Part shown: piece after piece, positions 1 to 10,685 of the stretch
How the letters are laid out: the number at the start of each line of letters is the position of its first letter
How positions within the stretch are numbered: position 1 is the first letter of the stretch
Assembly: GCA_026119855.1 (NCBI GenBank)
Contig: JAOWBW010002521.1
Location: 1 to 64,000, forward strand
Direction of reading: 5' to 3'
Length of the DNA: 64,000 nucleotides
DNA from: Campanula takesimana
Taxonomy: Eukaryota; Streptophyta; Magnoliopsida; Asterales; Campanulaceae
The notes under the pieces: model-generated
Database searches by the model: none
What the model was told of the DNA's origin: nothing
The model's input: the letters and a program-made list of their open reading frames with translations, nothing else
Translations under genes and position numbers: made by a program

Positions 1-1236
1 CACGAAGCTCCCATACAGCTCGTCAGTAATGAAATCAGTGGCACTCGCTCCCATAAGATAAGGGTCATCCCCTTCGGTCAATAAACATGGAGTCCAGAAA
101 GATCAACGGGAGCCCCTCTGCATCAGCTCGAGCCCGTGCTGCCAGAGCCACCTCTCTCCCCTAAATAGAAGGCCTTCCTCGGAACCCCACCAGGAGCCTC
201 CTCTCCCGTGTAACCCGCAGGGCCTCAGATAGGTCAACACGCCTAGCCCTTGCCCCTCATACCTCAACCAAGGAAAGAGGTTGAGTTTCGGCCGGTATGG
301 TGCCCCTCAGCACTGCCCCGGACGTCGGCATGGAGAACGGAGACACGCCTCTTGGACCCCCTCTTATTTCGAGCCTCTCGAGCCCAACAGACCATGGCCG
401 TGAATGTAATGGCTGGGTCTACAGTCTGCTCCCACGGATAGCCACGAAAGATCTCGTAGTACCAAGCCTGAAAAGAAAATGGCAAGGGAAACGTTAAGAT
501 GCCGAAAACCGAAAAAAAAGGAGAATGAGAAGAGAGAAAACAGAATGAGGAAAGAAAAAGAATCTACTCCAAGGCAAACTGGAAGCAAGCCAGGGACTTG
601 CTCGCTTTCCGGCTGAACTTTTCAAGCTCCATATACAGCTCGGCCAATCCAGCCTCCCCCCAAGCGATACTCAGGCGGTCTCAGGAGTAGTCATCACCCA
701 AGGAGAGGGAACATGCAGGTAGTGTCGGCATTGGCAAAGAGGGTGTTGCTGAGAAGGAGCCACACAATAAGCTCGTCCGAGATGCTCCGCTCCGCGGTCA
801 CAAGCCCGCCAAATATGCTGGGATCCTGTCCCGAATGGGGCCGCTCAACAGCCTGCACAGTAAATCCTAAGCCTTGGTAGGGCCCGAGGAAGCCAATGAG
901 TGCCTCGATGTCCGGGGATGAGAGCCGGTCGGTCCAGATAACAGGCCCACCGCCAAAGGAAAGCCCGGTGATGGCAGAAAAGTCGGACCGGGGTCACAGT
1001 CACTTCCCCCAGCTCAAATGGAAAGTTGGGTGGTATCCCACCAATGCTCGCCCAAGGCAGTAATGAGCCCAAGACTCCTGTTAGTGCTCGCCAGCTGGCC
1101 CACAGCATGAATGAAACGGCACCAGGCCGGTGCCCTCTACCCAATTCTCTCGCGACCAGGCTCGTCGCCAACAGCCATGGGCATAGCCTCCCACAGAGAG
1201 CAGCACATGTCACCCCGAGATTTGGGATCACCCGCC
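1..1236 (-). pseudogene. Tat-2 antisense plant-mobile-domain-like gene, left copy (partial)
   Basis: This is the allelic copy of the gene described at 55353-57302, cut by the window edge. On the minus strand a probable exon starts near 1236 after a CTGCAG splice acceptor. A second intron lies at 468-567 (donor GTAGAT, acceptor TTTTCAG), and the next exon encodes AWYYEIFRGYPWEQ. The conserved PMD segment FELGEVTVTP is present, but the frame is broken around 980-1040 and near 690-700. One frameshift differs from the right copy. Because it is antisense to Tat-2, its introns are not removed when the element's RNA is copied. Confidence 0.6.
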
Positions 1237-1239
1237 CTG

Positions 1240-2320
1240 CAGGTAAACACAGAAAAAGGTATGAATAACACAGATTTAAAATACCAATGCATGTGATAAA
1301 TGAATGGGATGAATGAATCATGTGAATGAAATGTGTCTTTCCCCTTTTCAAATTGCGATAAGCGTTTGAGGGCGTGTTCATGAAGATAGGTTTTTACCTT
1401 TTCAAATTGAAGGTGTGTCTTGAAAAAGGTTTTCTCCCATCCCCTTTTGTGAACCTCAGTATACCGAATCTTATGTAAGTGCGGTAACTTGTCCTAGGAA
1501 ATACTAGCGTGCACTCGAATGTGTCAAAATGACTAGTTGAACCTAAGGTACAAGTAGTTTATGAATGAATTGCGGGACGACACTCTTTGATTTTGGGAAA
1601 GTATAGCTAGGCATGTCCAAATGACAAAAGAGAACATGCCCACGTCCATAGTGATCTCAACGACAAAAATGAAGCTAATTTCGTGAAATTGTGTCAAGAA
1701 GTGTAAAGATTCTTGAATAACATGAACGTAGACCCTAGAACTAGGGAATGCACAAAATTGCTCAAAACGGACATAAATCGAGTAGGAAAGGATGATTACC
1801 GCTCATTTCGTGACATAGATGGACTTTGGGAGACTTGTAGAAACCCGCCTCCCACATCATTTAAGGCAATATGGTAGCCCCGGAAGTTGCGTACCATATT
1901 GAGCCTTCTATCCGCTCCCCTTGGGTAACCACTTCTTGCCCGAGCATCCATGAGCGAACCTAGAACGAATTAGGTAGAAATTTCAGGAAATGGTGATGAG
2001 ATTATGCTCTCAAAATCGCCTCTCCCTATCTGTTTTTTCGGCCTGAACTTCAAAAAATAAAGCAGACCATCCGTATGGCTGCTATTTTGAAAAGAAGGAG
2101 ACGCCTCCTTAAGCCGTACGGCTGGTTTGGGCGAGAGGAATTACAGCCCACAATTTACCCTTTGGCCCCTGGCGCCTTGAGCATGGTTCCCCTAGGTTTC
2201 TGAAATAGGACTTAGGCCCCACTCCCCTTGGAAAAATGTCCAGAATGCCCCTTCTGGCTCGTGAACCTAGAAAATTAGGTTCCCACTGAAAATGTGTTCG
2301 GGCAGTCCATAGATGGACGT
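1240..2320. other. Tat-2 3' region spacer (left)
   Basis: This is non-coding sequence between the antisense gene and the tandem arrays. It mirrors about 54290-55350. On the antisense strand it would be the promoter and leader of the PMD-like gene. Two CGTACG-type palindromes lie at 2072-2077 (CGTATG variant) and 2115-2120, embedded in a context also found in the Tat-2 LTR. I saw no convincing ORF or TATA box. Confidence 0.6.
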
Positions 2321-3090
2321 AAGACCAGCTTTGTTGAATTGACCCGGCCCGAGTTGCCGTAAGCCGAGTCAGAATGCGAGCTTTGTTGAAATGACCCCGG
2401 CCGTGTTTCGTAAGCCCGAGTCAAGAATGTAAGCTTTGTTGAAATTAGCCCGGCCGTGTTTCGTAAGCGCAGGTTAAATCTAGCACGGATACTTCGTAAG
2501 CCCAGGTTAAGAGTGTGAAATTAGCCCGGCTGTACTTCGTAAGCCAGGTTAACAGGTTAAAAATATGAAAAAGTATCCTCTTTGGCAGTCCGGTGTGACG
2601 TAAGACCATGAGGTTTTGTGAGATTATGTCTTTTGGCCGTCCGGTGTAACGTAAGACCAAAGGTTTCGTTAGATTTGCCCTTTGCCGTCCAGCGTGACGT
2701 AAGACCATTAGGCTTCGTTAAACTTTCCCTTGGCATCCAGCGTGACGTAAGACCATTAGGCTTCGTTAAACTTGCCCTTGGGCAGTCCGGAATGACATAA
2801 GTCCATTAGGCTCCGTAAGATTCATCCTTGCTGTCCGGGGTGACGTAAGACCATGGATTTTGTCGACCCGGCTGTACTTCGTAAGCCCAGGGTAGAAAGT
2901 GAAATCGTGAAAGTCCCGGCCGTACCTCGTAAGTCCAGGATGAAAGTTAAGACGTTATCGCCTCGGCAGCCCTTGGTAGGGCGTAAGGACCAGTATAGTC
3001 ATGATTAGGTAAGAAAACCTTTTGTCCCCAAGAGTGGCCAGGTTAGAGAAAACCTATCAATATGTCCCGGCAGTCCGGAGGGACGTAAGA
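2320..3090. repeat. Tat-2 tandem array a (about 50-60 bp units, left)
   Basis: Diverged direct repeats each carry a GTGACGTAAGACCA or TTCGTAAGCCCAGG element followed by a GTTAAA-like tail. At least eight copies are visible. It mirrors 53480-54290. The embedded TGACGTAA resembles the core bound by plant TGA-type bZIP proteins; any function is unproven. Arrays of this kind between the last gene and the 3' LTR are typical of Tat/Ogre elements. Confidence 0.8.
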
Positions 3091-3540
3091 CCAGCCTTGT
3101 AGTCGACCCTCTGCCATGAAACAAGTTGACTAGTTTGAGTAGTCAACCCTCTGCCATGAGACAAGTTGACCAGTTTGAGTAGTCGACCCTACCGCCATGA
3201 GACAAGTTGACCAATTGAGTAGTCGACCCTCCGCCAGATGAGACAAGTTGACTAGTTTGAGTAGTCGACCCTCCGCCATGAGACAAGTTGACCAGTTTGA
3301 GTAGTCGACCCTCCGCCATGAGACAAGTGACTAGTTTTAAGTAGTCGACCCTCCACTATGAGACAAGTTGACCAGTTTGAGTAGTCGACCCTCCGCCATG
3401 GGACAAGTGGACCAATTTGAGTAGTCAACCTCCGCCATGAGACAAGTTGACCAATTTGAGTAGTCGACCCTCCGTCTTGAGATAAGTTGACCAGTTTGTG
3501 TAGTTGACCCTCCGTCATGAGATAAGTTGACAGTTACCCT
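3090..3540. repeat. Tat-2 tandem array b (40-bp units, left)
   Basis: About 11 head-to-tail copies of a 40-bp unit contain GTCGACCCTCCGCCATGAGA. Because 40 is not a multiple of three, stop-free stretches cycle through all frames with a 40-residue period, which creates false ORFs on both strands. It mirrors 53040-53480. Confidence 0.9.
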
Positions 3541-3729
3541 CGAGACGACCCTCTCCGATAGAGCCAAGTCGATCGAGTCTAGCCTTTGAGCCATGCCCAT
3601 CATTTGAGCCTCTGAGCCATGCCAGCCCCTTTGGTCAACCCCCTCCGAATAGGGCCAAGTTGACCAAGCCCGGCCTTTGGGCCATGCCTGTTTAGGAAAG
3701 GAAATGGATATCCCCTAAGGCCCATAGGT

Positions 3730-4665
3730 TGAGTAGCCTTAAAATCTCTCAGCCGAACTACGTTAGGCTTGATTCCCTCGAATAGGATACGTAGGAATCC
3801 TATACCTCTAGGTCCAGCCATAGAACAAATCGGCTATGCCGTCCTCCCATCAAAATGGGATGCTTCTTATAGGGTTTGAGTAGCCTTAGGAATCTCTCAC
3901 CCAAATCGGCTATGGCGTCCTCCCATCAAAAAAAATGGGATTCTTTAACTGGTTATAGGTTTGAGTAGCCTTAGAATCTCTCACCCAAATCGGCTATGGG
4001 TCCTCCCATCAAAATGGGATGCTTATAGGTTTGAGTAGCCTTAGAATCTCTCACCCAAATCGGCTATGCCGTCCTCCCATCAAAATGGGATGCTTATAGG
4101 TTTGAGTAGCCTTAGAATCTCTCACCCAAATCGGCTATGCCGTCCTCCCATCAAAATGGGATGCTTATAGTTTGAGTAGCCTTAGAATCTCTCACCCAAA
4201 TCGGCTATGCCGTCCTCCCATTAAAATGGGATGCTTATAGTTTGAGTAGCCTTAGAATCTCTCACCCATATCGGCTATGCCGTCCTCCCATCAAAATGGG
4301 ATGCTTATAGGTTTGAGTAGCCTTAGAATCTCTCACCCATATCGGCTATGCCGTCCTCCCATCAAAATGGGATGCTTATAGGTTTGAGTAGCCTTAGAAT
4401 CTCTCACCCAAATCAGCTATGCCGTCCTCCCATCAAAATGGGATGCTTATAGGTTTGAGTAGCCTTAGAATCTCTCACCCAAATCGGCTATGCCGTCCTC
4501 CATCAAAATGGGATGCTTATAGGTTTGAGTAGCCTTAAAATCTCTCACCCAAATCGGCTATGCCGTCCTCCCATCAAAATGGGATGCTTATAGGTTTGAG
4601 TAGCCTTGAAATTCTCTTACCCAAATCGGCCAAGCCATCCTCCCATCATATTGGGATGCTTGTTT
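3730..4665. repeat. Tat-2 tandem array c (71-bp units, left, 11 copies)
   Basis: Eleven copies of a roughly 71-bp unit contain CTCTCACCCAAATCGGCTAT and a hairpin of six-base arms (TCCCAT, ATGGGA) around a four-base loop. A degenerate copy precedes them at about 3730. Outer copies are more diverged than central ones. The right arm has nine copies, so copy number changed after the arms diverged. Confidence 0.92.
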
Positions 4666-4699
4666 TATTGACAACCCCGCTTTCTTCAAAAGCGACGTT

Positions 4700-4711
4700 G
4701 CCGAGGGGCTC
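4700..4711 (+). other. Tat-2 polypurine tract (left)
   Basis: The purine-rich GAGGGG lies immediately before the LTR start TGTAAGTGCC, the expected position of the plus-strand primer. Tat-1 has a near-identical tract before its own 3' LTR. Confidence 0.65.
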
Positions 4712-5064
4712 TGTAAGTGCCCCAATCTGAAATCGACCTACTTTAGAGGAATTCTTGGTACCATTTAGGGATAAACCAATGGGCCAGGACCTCACTAGGA
4801 TAAACCTGATATTCCAGGACTGAACTGGAATTAAACTTGGAAAATCCAGAAGCTCGCCAAGTCGAGTCGTACGGATGGTTTGGGCACATGAGGTCCCTAG
4901 CCGTACGACTAATATGGGCACCCTCAGCCTCTATAAATTGAACCCCATGCTGATCATTTCAGGGGGGAGAAAATGTTTTGAGAGTTGTTACTCTACCAGT
5001 TTGAGAGCAGAAAGTGAGTTATACACATATTTGAGTGATTAGAGAGGAAGATAGGCATAACCAT
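4712..5064 (+). mobile_element. Tat-2 3' LTR, first part (left)
   Basis: The LTR starts TGTAAGTGCC and is interrupted at 5064 by Chromo-1. Two palindromes with CGTACG cores (4868-4873 and 4902-4907) lie just upstream of a TATA box at 4932-4938 (TATAAAT). The last five bases, ACCAT, are the target-site copy for Chromo-1. Confidence 0.88.
5060..5064. repeat. Target-site duplication ACCAT, 5' copy
   Basis: ACCAT directly precedes the Chromo-1 LTR and recurs at 13442-13446 directly after it. The right arm has the empty site with one copy, near 51668. Confidence 0.95.
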
Positions 5065-7816
5065 TGTCACGACCCGAAAACTAGGCTCTATTTTATCAGT
5101 AATAAATAATTATTATTTATTTATTTGCTTATTTATTTATTTAAATTATTGTTTATGTAAATATTTATGTGTGCACTTTATGTGTTATAATAATTATGCC
5201 TAGCATTTTATTGGGTCATTTGTGCTAGTGTAGTAATAGTTGGTCTTAGTTGTTAGTAGAAAGTATTAGAGTTGGGTAATTGGTGGGGAGGGGGCCTAAG
5301 TGTAAGATTTTCGTAATAATTCCCCCTACTCCCTCTCTTCTCCCTCACTCTCTCCATCCCATCTCCAGCATATTTCTCTCTCTCTCTCCAAGCTTTGTGA
5401 AAGGTAAGTTTTCTTCTTCTTCTCTCTTCATTTTCTCCTTCTTCCTCTCATCATCTCTCAATTCTTAAAACTTGAACATTGTTTAGATCGTCGCTAGGAT
5501 CGCGTAGAGTCAAAAAGATTTGAAATCCATCAACTTTGAGAATTTGCAAGTAAGTTACTTTTCCCCCATTTTAATGCTAAAATGTTCATATCATGTTCAT
5601 ATAATGCTTTATTGTTATATTGGAAGTTTGGATGAGTTTGCAATTTATTTGGAATTTATTTGGGTTTTTGGTCAAAAATGGTGATTTTGAAATGTTGTTT
5701 TGATTCTTGGTTTTAGTTTATGAATGGTGTATTTAGATCCCCTTTCTAGTTAAAAGATGTTTGGGTACCTTAGAAACCTTGTTGGGAGTGTTGATTTTGA
5801 GTATTTGGTGTTTTGGGTGAGTTTTGGCCCGAAAATGGTGAACCTTGGATGAATCTGGGCTTTGTTCATCTGCACGGTCGTGCTCCTTTATTTGGCACGG
5901 TCGTGCCACAATTCACTTTCCCTCTCGTAAGGTCTGGCACGGTCGTGCTCTTTTATTTGGCACGGTCGTGCCACAATTCCCTTTCTCCCGTCTTGGTTGG
6001 CACGGTCGTGCCATTTTCTTAGGCACGGTCGTGCCAATATGCCAAAATTGCCTTTCCTCTTGAAATGTCTGGCACGGTCGTGCCACTTTCTTAGGCACGG
6101 TCGTGCCAAGCAAGAATTCTGGTATATTCTTCCCTTTTCTTCTAAAATTGTTTCGTCCATAACTTCTTCGTCCGGACTCCGTTTTAGGCGTGTAAACTAT
6201 CGTTTCGAAGCTCTCTTAGAGTACTACAAGATAGTATAGGTTGTTTGGTTAAGTGATAAGTTTTATACTTCGGGATTTTATTAGGTGTTTGGGCATCGTC
6301 TGATGTGTTCGTGGTTGTTCCAATCGAATTGACTTTCGAGTAAGACTTGGTCTAGGTTTTAGGCGATGTCCATAGTACCTAGAGGGTTGTGGTTGAACAC
6401 CAAAGTGTATTCATTCTGATTCCTACTTTGGAATTTCAGGTGTGATGAGATGGTTGAGTTCATAGTCCTAGTACATCTTTATGAGTAAATGTTTAGGATA
6501 ATTTTGGGTTATAGTCGTTGTACTATTTGTGAGCGACCGTTTGGGTTGTGATCTTTATGATTAACTCGTGGGTATCATCTTTGGAATGTATCTAGTATGG
6601 TTTCTCTTTATGAAATTACGGTACTCTAATAATCATTGTTGTTGTGCTCTTTATGAGAAATTCCGTTTATCGTTGTTGTGCTCTTTTATGAGAAACTTCT
6701 TGTGTTCGTTGTTGTTGAACTCTTCATGAGTAATCGTTTGCATCTTTATGGTGATTAATTGGTGTGGTTCCCTACTTTGGAACCTTAAGTTGTTATTCAT
6801 GCTAAAATATTATTACTTAGCATTTAATTAGAAGCCCAGCTGGCATATTTGTTGCATCGGGCGATGGGAAGGATTATAATGGCAAAGCCAAGTCCATTAT
6901 AATGTTGACCATTGTTTTGCCCTTACTATACCCCTCTCCAGATTGGCCTTGGAAAGGATAAGTCAGCGTTCCTTTGTGAATGCATCTGGCTAATGGGCAT
7001 GACTTTGTGTCATGGTCCTTGTCCCTTGTGACACTTTTATGATTTGGTTCCGGTACGGGGTTTTCTCTTCGAGCTTTCATGCTGCTATGAAGATGTTGAT
7101 TGTTGATTATTGAAGCTGCGCAGCGACCTTTATTTGGTTCTTCCAGTGGGGTGAAACCTTGGCTATGTATCCACTTATGAGTGTTTATTTCAGCTTTATG
7201 TGTTGCATGATGAGCTGGTCGTTATTTCCAACCGGTATGGGACGGTTGGCGATAGGGAACCTCTCATTTGTTGTTATATGCTTATTTATATGGTTGATTA
7301 TTGGATGTTACTGTTGACAGCATGTCACTTATTATTTCCGCTGCTATCTATCTTATGTTAATTGATATTGGTCATTGCATATTAGCATGTCATGTAGTTG
7401 CATTAGTAACTTACTGAGATTTTATCTCACCCCGTTTATTTCCATCTTTGTTTTTCCTTAACACCCCCCCCCAGGAGGAAAAGGATTAGGATTCGCGGTT
7501 CGAGGAGGACGTCGAGAGGATTGAGATTTTGGGGCAAGTTGTTATAGATCGGTTTACATTATTTAAATGTATAACCTTTTGGGGATAGTTTTACCACTAT
7601 TGACGTCATTAAGAATTGTAATATTTTGTATCTTTGGTGTGAGCTTGTGGAGCTTACACTAGTTGGTTTATGGTGTTGTTAAACTTGGATTTTCCAAACC
7701 TTGTATTAAAATCTTTTGGTTCAAAATGGAAATTTTAACTTCTATATTTTAGAGTTTTGATTTTAAGTCGACGTCCAGCTCGCGTATCCCGGAACCGCGG
7801 GTTCGGGGTCGCGACA
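5065..7816 (+). repeat. Chromo-1 5' LTR
   Basis: The LTR is 2752 bp, starting TGTCACGACCC and ending GGGTCGCGACA, so its ends form an imperfect 11-bp inverted repeat rather than only TG...CA. It contains the palindrome array at 5872-6106 and a C-run near 7465. A few indels and substitutions separate it from the 3' LTR; one removes a G just before the first array motif. Confidence 0.93.
5872..6106 (+). promoter_or_regulatory. Array of eight GCACGGTCGTGC palindromes in four 23-bp-spaced pairs
   Basis: The 12-bp motif starts at 5872, 5895, 5937, 5960, 6000, 6023, 6072 and 6095. The spacing inside every pair is exactly 23 bp, while spacing between pairs varies (42, 40, 49). Each motif is a palindrome apart from the central GT. 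Intervening sequence is T-rich. Constant within-pair spacing beside variable between-pair spacing suggests selection on the pair, for example for a protein binding two sites about two helical turns apart, or an RNA hairpin. Function is inferred. Confidence 0.85.
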
Positions 7817-7818
7817 GT

Positions 7819-7830
7819 TGGTATCAGAGC
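7819..7830 (+). other. Chromo-1 primer binding site
   Basis: TGGTATCAGAGC begins two bases after the LTR and matches the complement of the initiator tRNA-Met 3' end, used by many plant gypsy and copia elements. Confidence 0.92.
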
Positions 7831-7935
7831 CATGGTTTAGCTCTAAGTATCGGTATAGGTGGCTAGAATGACCTAGGAGGGTAGATGGGTTCGGAGTGAG
7901 TAACGATGAGTATTTTATGCAGGTATTTGTTTGTG

Positions 7936-8987
7936 ATGGCTAGAAGAAGAGCTGATGAAGGCATCAGTGGGACTCAGAATCAGAATGGTCTAAGGGAAGA
8001 AAATCGTGCAGTGTTTCAGGGGAGGTTTGAAGCGGCTGTGAAATCAATTCGTGACCAAGGATTGAGAGAGGAACATGTAGAACCTCCGCGGTATGGGTTG
8101 GAGCAGTTCTTAAAGTTGAAACCAAGGGAGTACGACGGTGAGCCTGATGTGAAGAAGGCCAAGCTATGGATAGAATCGATGGAGAAAATCTACGAGGTCT
8201 TTGGATGTACTGATGAGGATAGGGTTCTGTTTTCAGCTTATAAGCTCGTGGGGACTGCGGAACATTGTGGAAGGCACTGAAGACCAGTTGGGATGCGACT
8301 CTTGTACCATATCCTTGGGAGTGGTTCGTGAGGAAATTCAAGGATCATTTTATCTTTTTAGTAAATCAAAACCGGAAGGAGATCGAGTTCCTCAGCTTGG
8401 AGCAAGGCATGATGTCAGTAGCACAGTACTCAGCTAAGTTCATAGAATTAGCCAGGTGTTGTGAATACCTTGTGCGGACCGAGGAGCAGAAAGCGATGAG
8501 ATTGATTAGGGGTTTGAAGACAGCTATTAGGACTCAACTTTTAGCCCAAAGAATTCAACCTTTTCAGGATGCGGTGGATCGAGCCTACTTGATTGAGCAG
8601 GATATTTGGGAAAACAAAAGGAAGACTGAGATGGTTAACCCGGGTAAGCAAGGAGGGCAGAGCAAGTCACAACAGCAACATTCGGATAACATAGGTAATT
8701 CTGGAGTGCAAACTCGATTCAGAAGGCAACTTCAAGGGCAACCAACAGTAAGAAATCAAGGTTCTTATAAAGGGACACGAAATGGGAAAGTCTGTAGCTT
8801 CTGTCAGAGGATAGGACACTCAGAAGACAAGTGTTGGAAGAAGCAAGGAAAATGTGTGAATTGTGGTCAGTTGGGGCATTTTGTGAGGGATTGTCTTAGG
8901 GGCAGGTATCAACCATCCGGGAGCGGCACTGGTACTGCACAAGGTCAGAAGAGAGATACTTCGGGAAACCCTAAAAGTTCAGGGTAG
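7936..8987 (+). pseudogene. gag: Chromo-1 gag, one frameshift
   Basis: This encodes a retrotransposon Gag. The chosen start (MARRRADEG) aligns with the Chromo-2 gag start. The capsid region carries YGLEQFLKLKP, GEPDVKKAKLWIESMEKIY and, further on, QYSAKFIELARCCEYLV and AMRLIRGLKTAIRTQL. Near the end two zinc knuckles are visible, CSFCQRIGHSEDKC and CVNCGQLGHFVRDC. The frame is shifted by one base near 8268; the corresponding Chromo-2 sequence has one more G there. With that exception the whole gag is open, unlike the rest of the internal region. Length is about 350 residues, normal for gag of this lineage. Confidence 0.88.
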
Positions 8988-10670
8988 GGTATTTGCGATC
9001 AATCAGCACTCAGCGGGTGATTCATCAGTTTCAGGAGGTATTAATTTTGTGTCGAGAGAGCGAGCGCGTGCATTTTAGGGTCATCGCATTTATGTGTTTC
9101 TGTGCATTTAGTCGCATTTATTTCTTCTGAGTCTTTGACTTATGTGTTGTAGGTGTCTACTCCTATGGAGGAGTTTAGGGTGTCCGATAAAGTCTTATGT
9201 GCTTATGATGTGCTTAAGTATGGTTATGTTTCACCTGCTAGATTAGCCATGTTGCTATTACGAGATTTTGATGTTACTATTGCTTAAATCTATTGTTGTA
9301 GGGGATTGTTATATTCTCCATTCCTAGTTTCTTAAAACTGTTTGAGACCGTTCCTTTGGGAGGAGTTATACCTATCTTTTCTTAATTGAAGTCCGAGTAT
9401 TTAGTTTCGGTAAATTTGTTGGGTGTAATTATCATTCGTAAGATTTTCATTTTCTTCTGAATAGTGCTTAGTGTTCGAAGAGAAGCTTGGGGTTAAATTG
9501 CATTGTTGTGGTCCAAGGTTGTAGTACTAATATTTAGATCAATAGCCATATAGTATCGGTTGAGTTATAGGAGTTGAGGATTCACTGAGGATCTCTTGAG
9601 GGGAATTTTGGTCACTTTAAGTGCATCTCCGTGAATGTATCGGGATGGATTAGCATGAGAGGTGTACGATTTGTTATGGGTGATGATTTTGTTACAGGAG
9701 CTATAATCATTAGTGGTGGTAAGCGTGTTAAGTTAGAAATGACTAAGTACATTTTGGGAGAGTAATAATTTCTTGATTTATGTTAAAGGCATTTTGAAAA
9801 TCTGGTTAGATAGTGGTTCTACGGTTCTAAATCCCTTCTTGGTAGCGTTTCCCGAATTGGATCAAGGGTATGTGAAGTAAGTTGATTATCAATACTGGGG
9901 CATAATTAAGGAATATCATGAATTGGTATTGGGTCAGTTGGAACGTTACTAGCTAACTGGGTTTAGCTATTGAATTTAGAGTTCGTTGATTTCCTTTGGG
10001 TATATGAGCACGGATTATGACTTAAATGAGAGTTAAAGAAAATATTTTGAAGGTGAAATTTGGATCGTTTTGCGGACTATTGAGTACATTGAATGGTTTA
10101 GGCTTCAAGACCAGATTAATGAAGGGATGAGAGTATAACATAGATTAAGTGGACACTTTGTACGAGGAATTTTGGGGTTGTATGGTACTATTAATTTAAG
10201 GTGTTAAATCAAAGTGAAGACACTATAATGGTAATCCTTAGAGATATAGCCTTCGGTGAATGTTATGAGGATGGAAAACTTCTTTAGCCTCTCACATTTT
10301 AAAAGCTAATTAGGCTCGGGATGGTGATGTTTTGAATTTCTGGGGAATACTACTAAGCATGCGATTTACGAAAGGAAACACCTTTGCAGTGTAATTAAGG
10401 TTATGAATAGGGTGAGCTTGGGATATCTCGAGAGTTATGATTGGGAGCAATTGGGATTCTCCAATTTTGATTGTGGGTTTTAATTAGTAGTGAAGGTTAT
10501 GATTGAAGGAAGTTATGTGCGAGAGGTCGTGGTATCGTAAGCATTATTTAAGATTACCTTGTAGTGGGGTAGATTGGACAATTGAGGAATTTGAGAAATG
10601 GCAGAACTATCGTATCCGTAGCTATTTGGTCTTTCGGGTAAGTCTCGTTAAAATTCGGGTCGAATTTTCT
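8988..10670 (+). pseudogene. Chromo-1 decayed region in place of pol
   Basis: About 1.7 kb follows gag without any substantial ORF. Around 9040-9240 it still aligns with the protease region of Chromo-2 (ATTTATGTGTTTCTGTGCAT, then GTGTCTACTCCTATGGAGGA). I see none of the RT, RNase H or integrase motifs seen in Chromo-2. The AT-rich remainder looks like eroded or replacement filler. The last 50 bases resemble a gypsy pol 3' end leading into the PPT. Confidence 0.65.
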
Positions 10671-10685
10671 TTAAGGGGGAGTGAA
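10671..10685 (+). other. Chromo-1 polypurine tract
   Basis: TTAAGGGGGAGTGAA lies directly before the 3' LTR start, the standard plus-strand priming site. Confidence 0.88.

Noticed and set aside
845..1381. A 178-residue ORF taken as an intact gene
   Set aside because: It runs through a splice acceptor and a frameshifted PMD region of the Tat-2 antisense gene; only part of it (FELGEVTVTP) is in the right frame.
3252..3603. Open frames with a repeating protein pattern (also 53064-53524)
   Set aside because: They are produced by a 40-bp tandem repeat, whose length makes all frames open with a 40-residue period. No start context, no family resemblance, and both strands are open.
3830..4660. CRISPR-like array
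   Set aside because: The 71-bp units are contiguous tandem repeats without unique spacers, and the sequence is plant nuclear DNA.
5872..6106. Explanation of the palindromes as DRE/CRT, GCC-box or ABRE sites
   Set aside because: The cores (CGGTCG, CGACCG, CGGCCG) do not match RCCGAC or CACGTG. A GCCGCC overlap occurs in only some copies and cannot explain all families.
5813..6239. ORFs with repeated HGRA/GTVV residues (also 11434-11862)
   Set aside because: They are translations of the palindrome array in the Chromo-1 LTR. Several frames and both strands are open, as expected for a spaced GC-rich motif rather than a gene.
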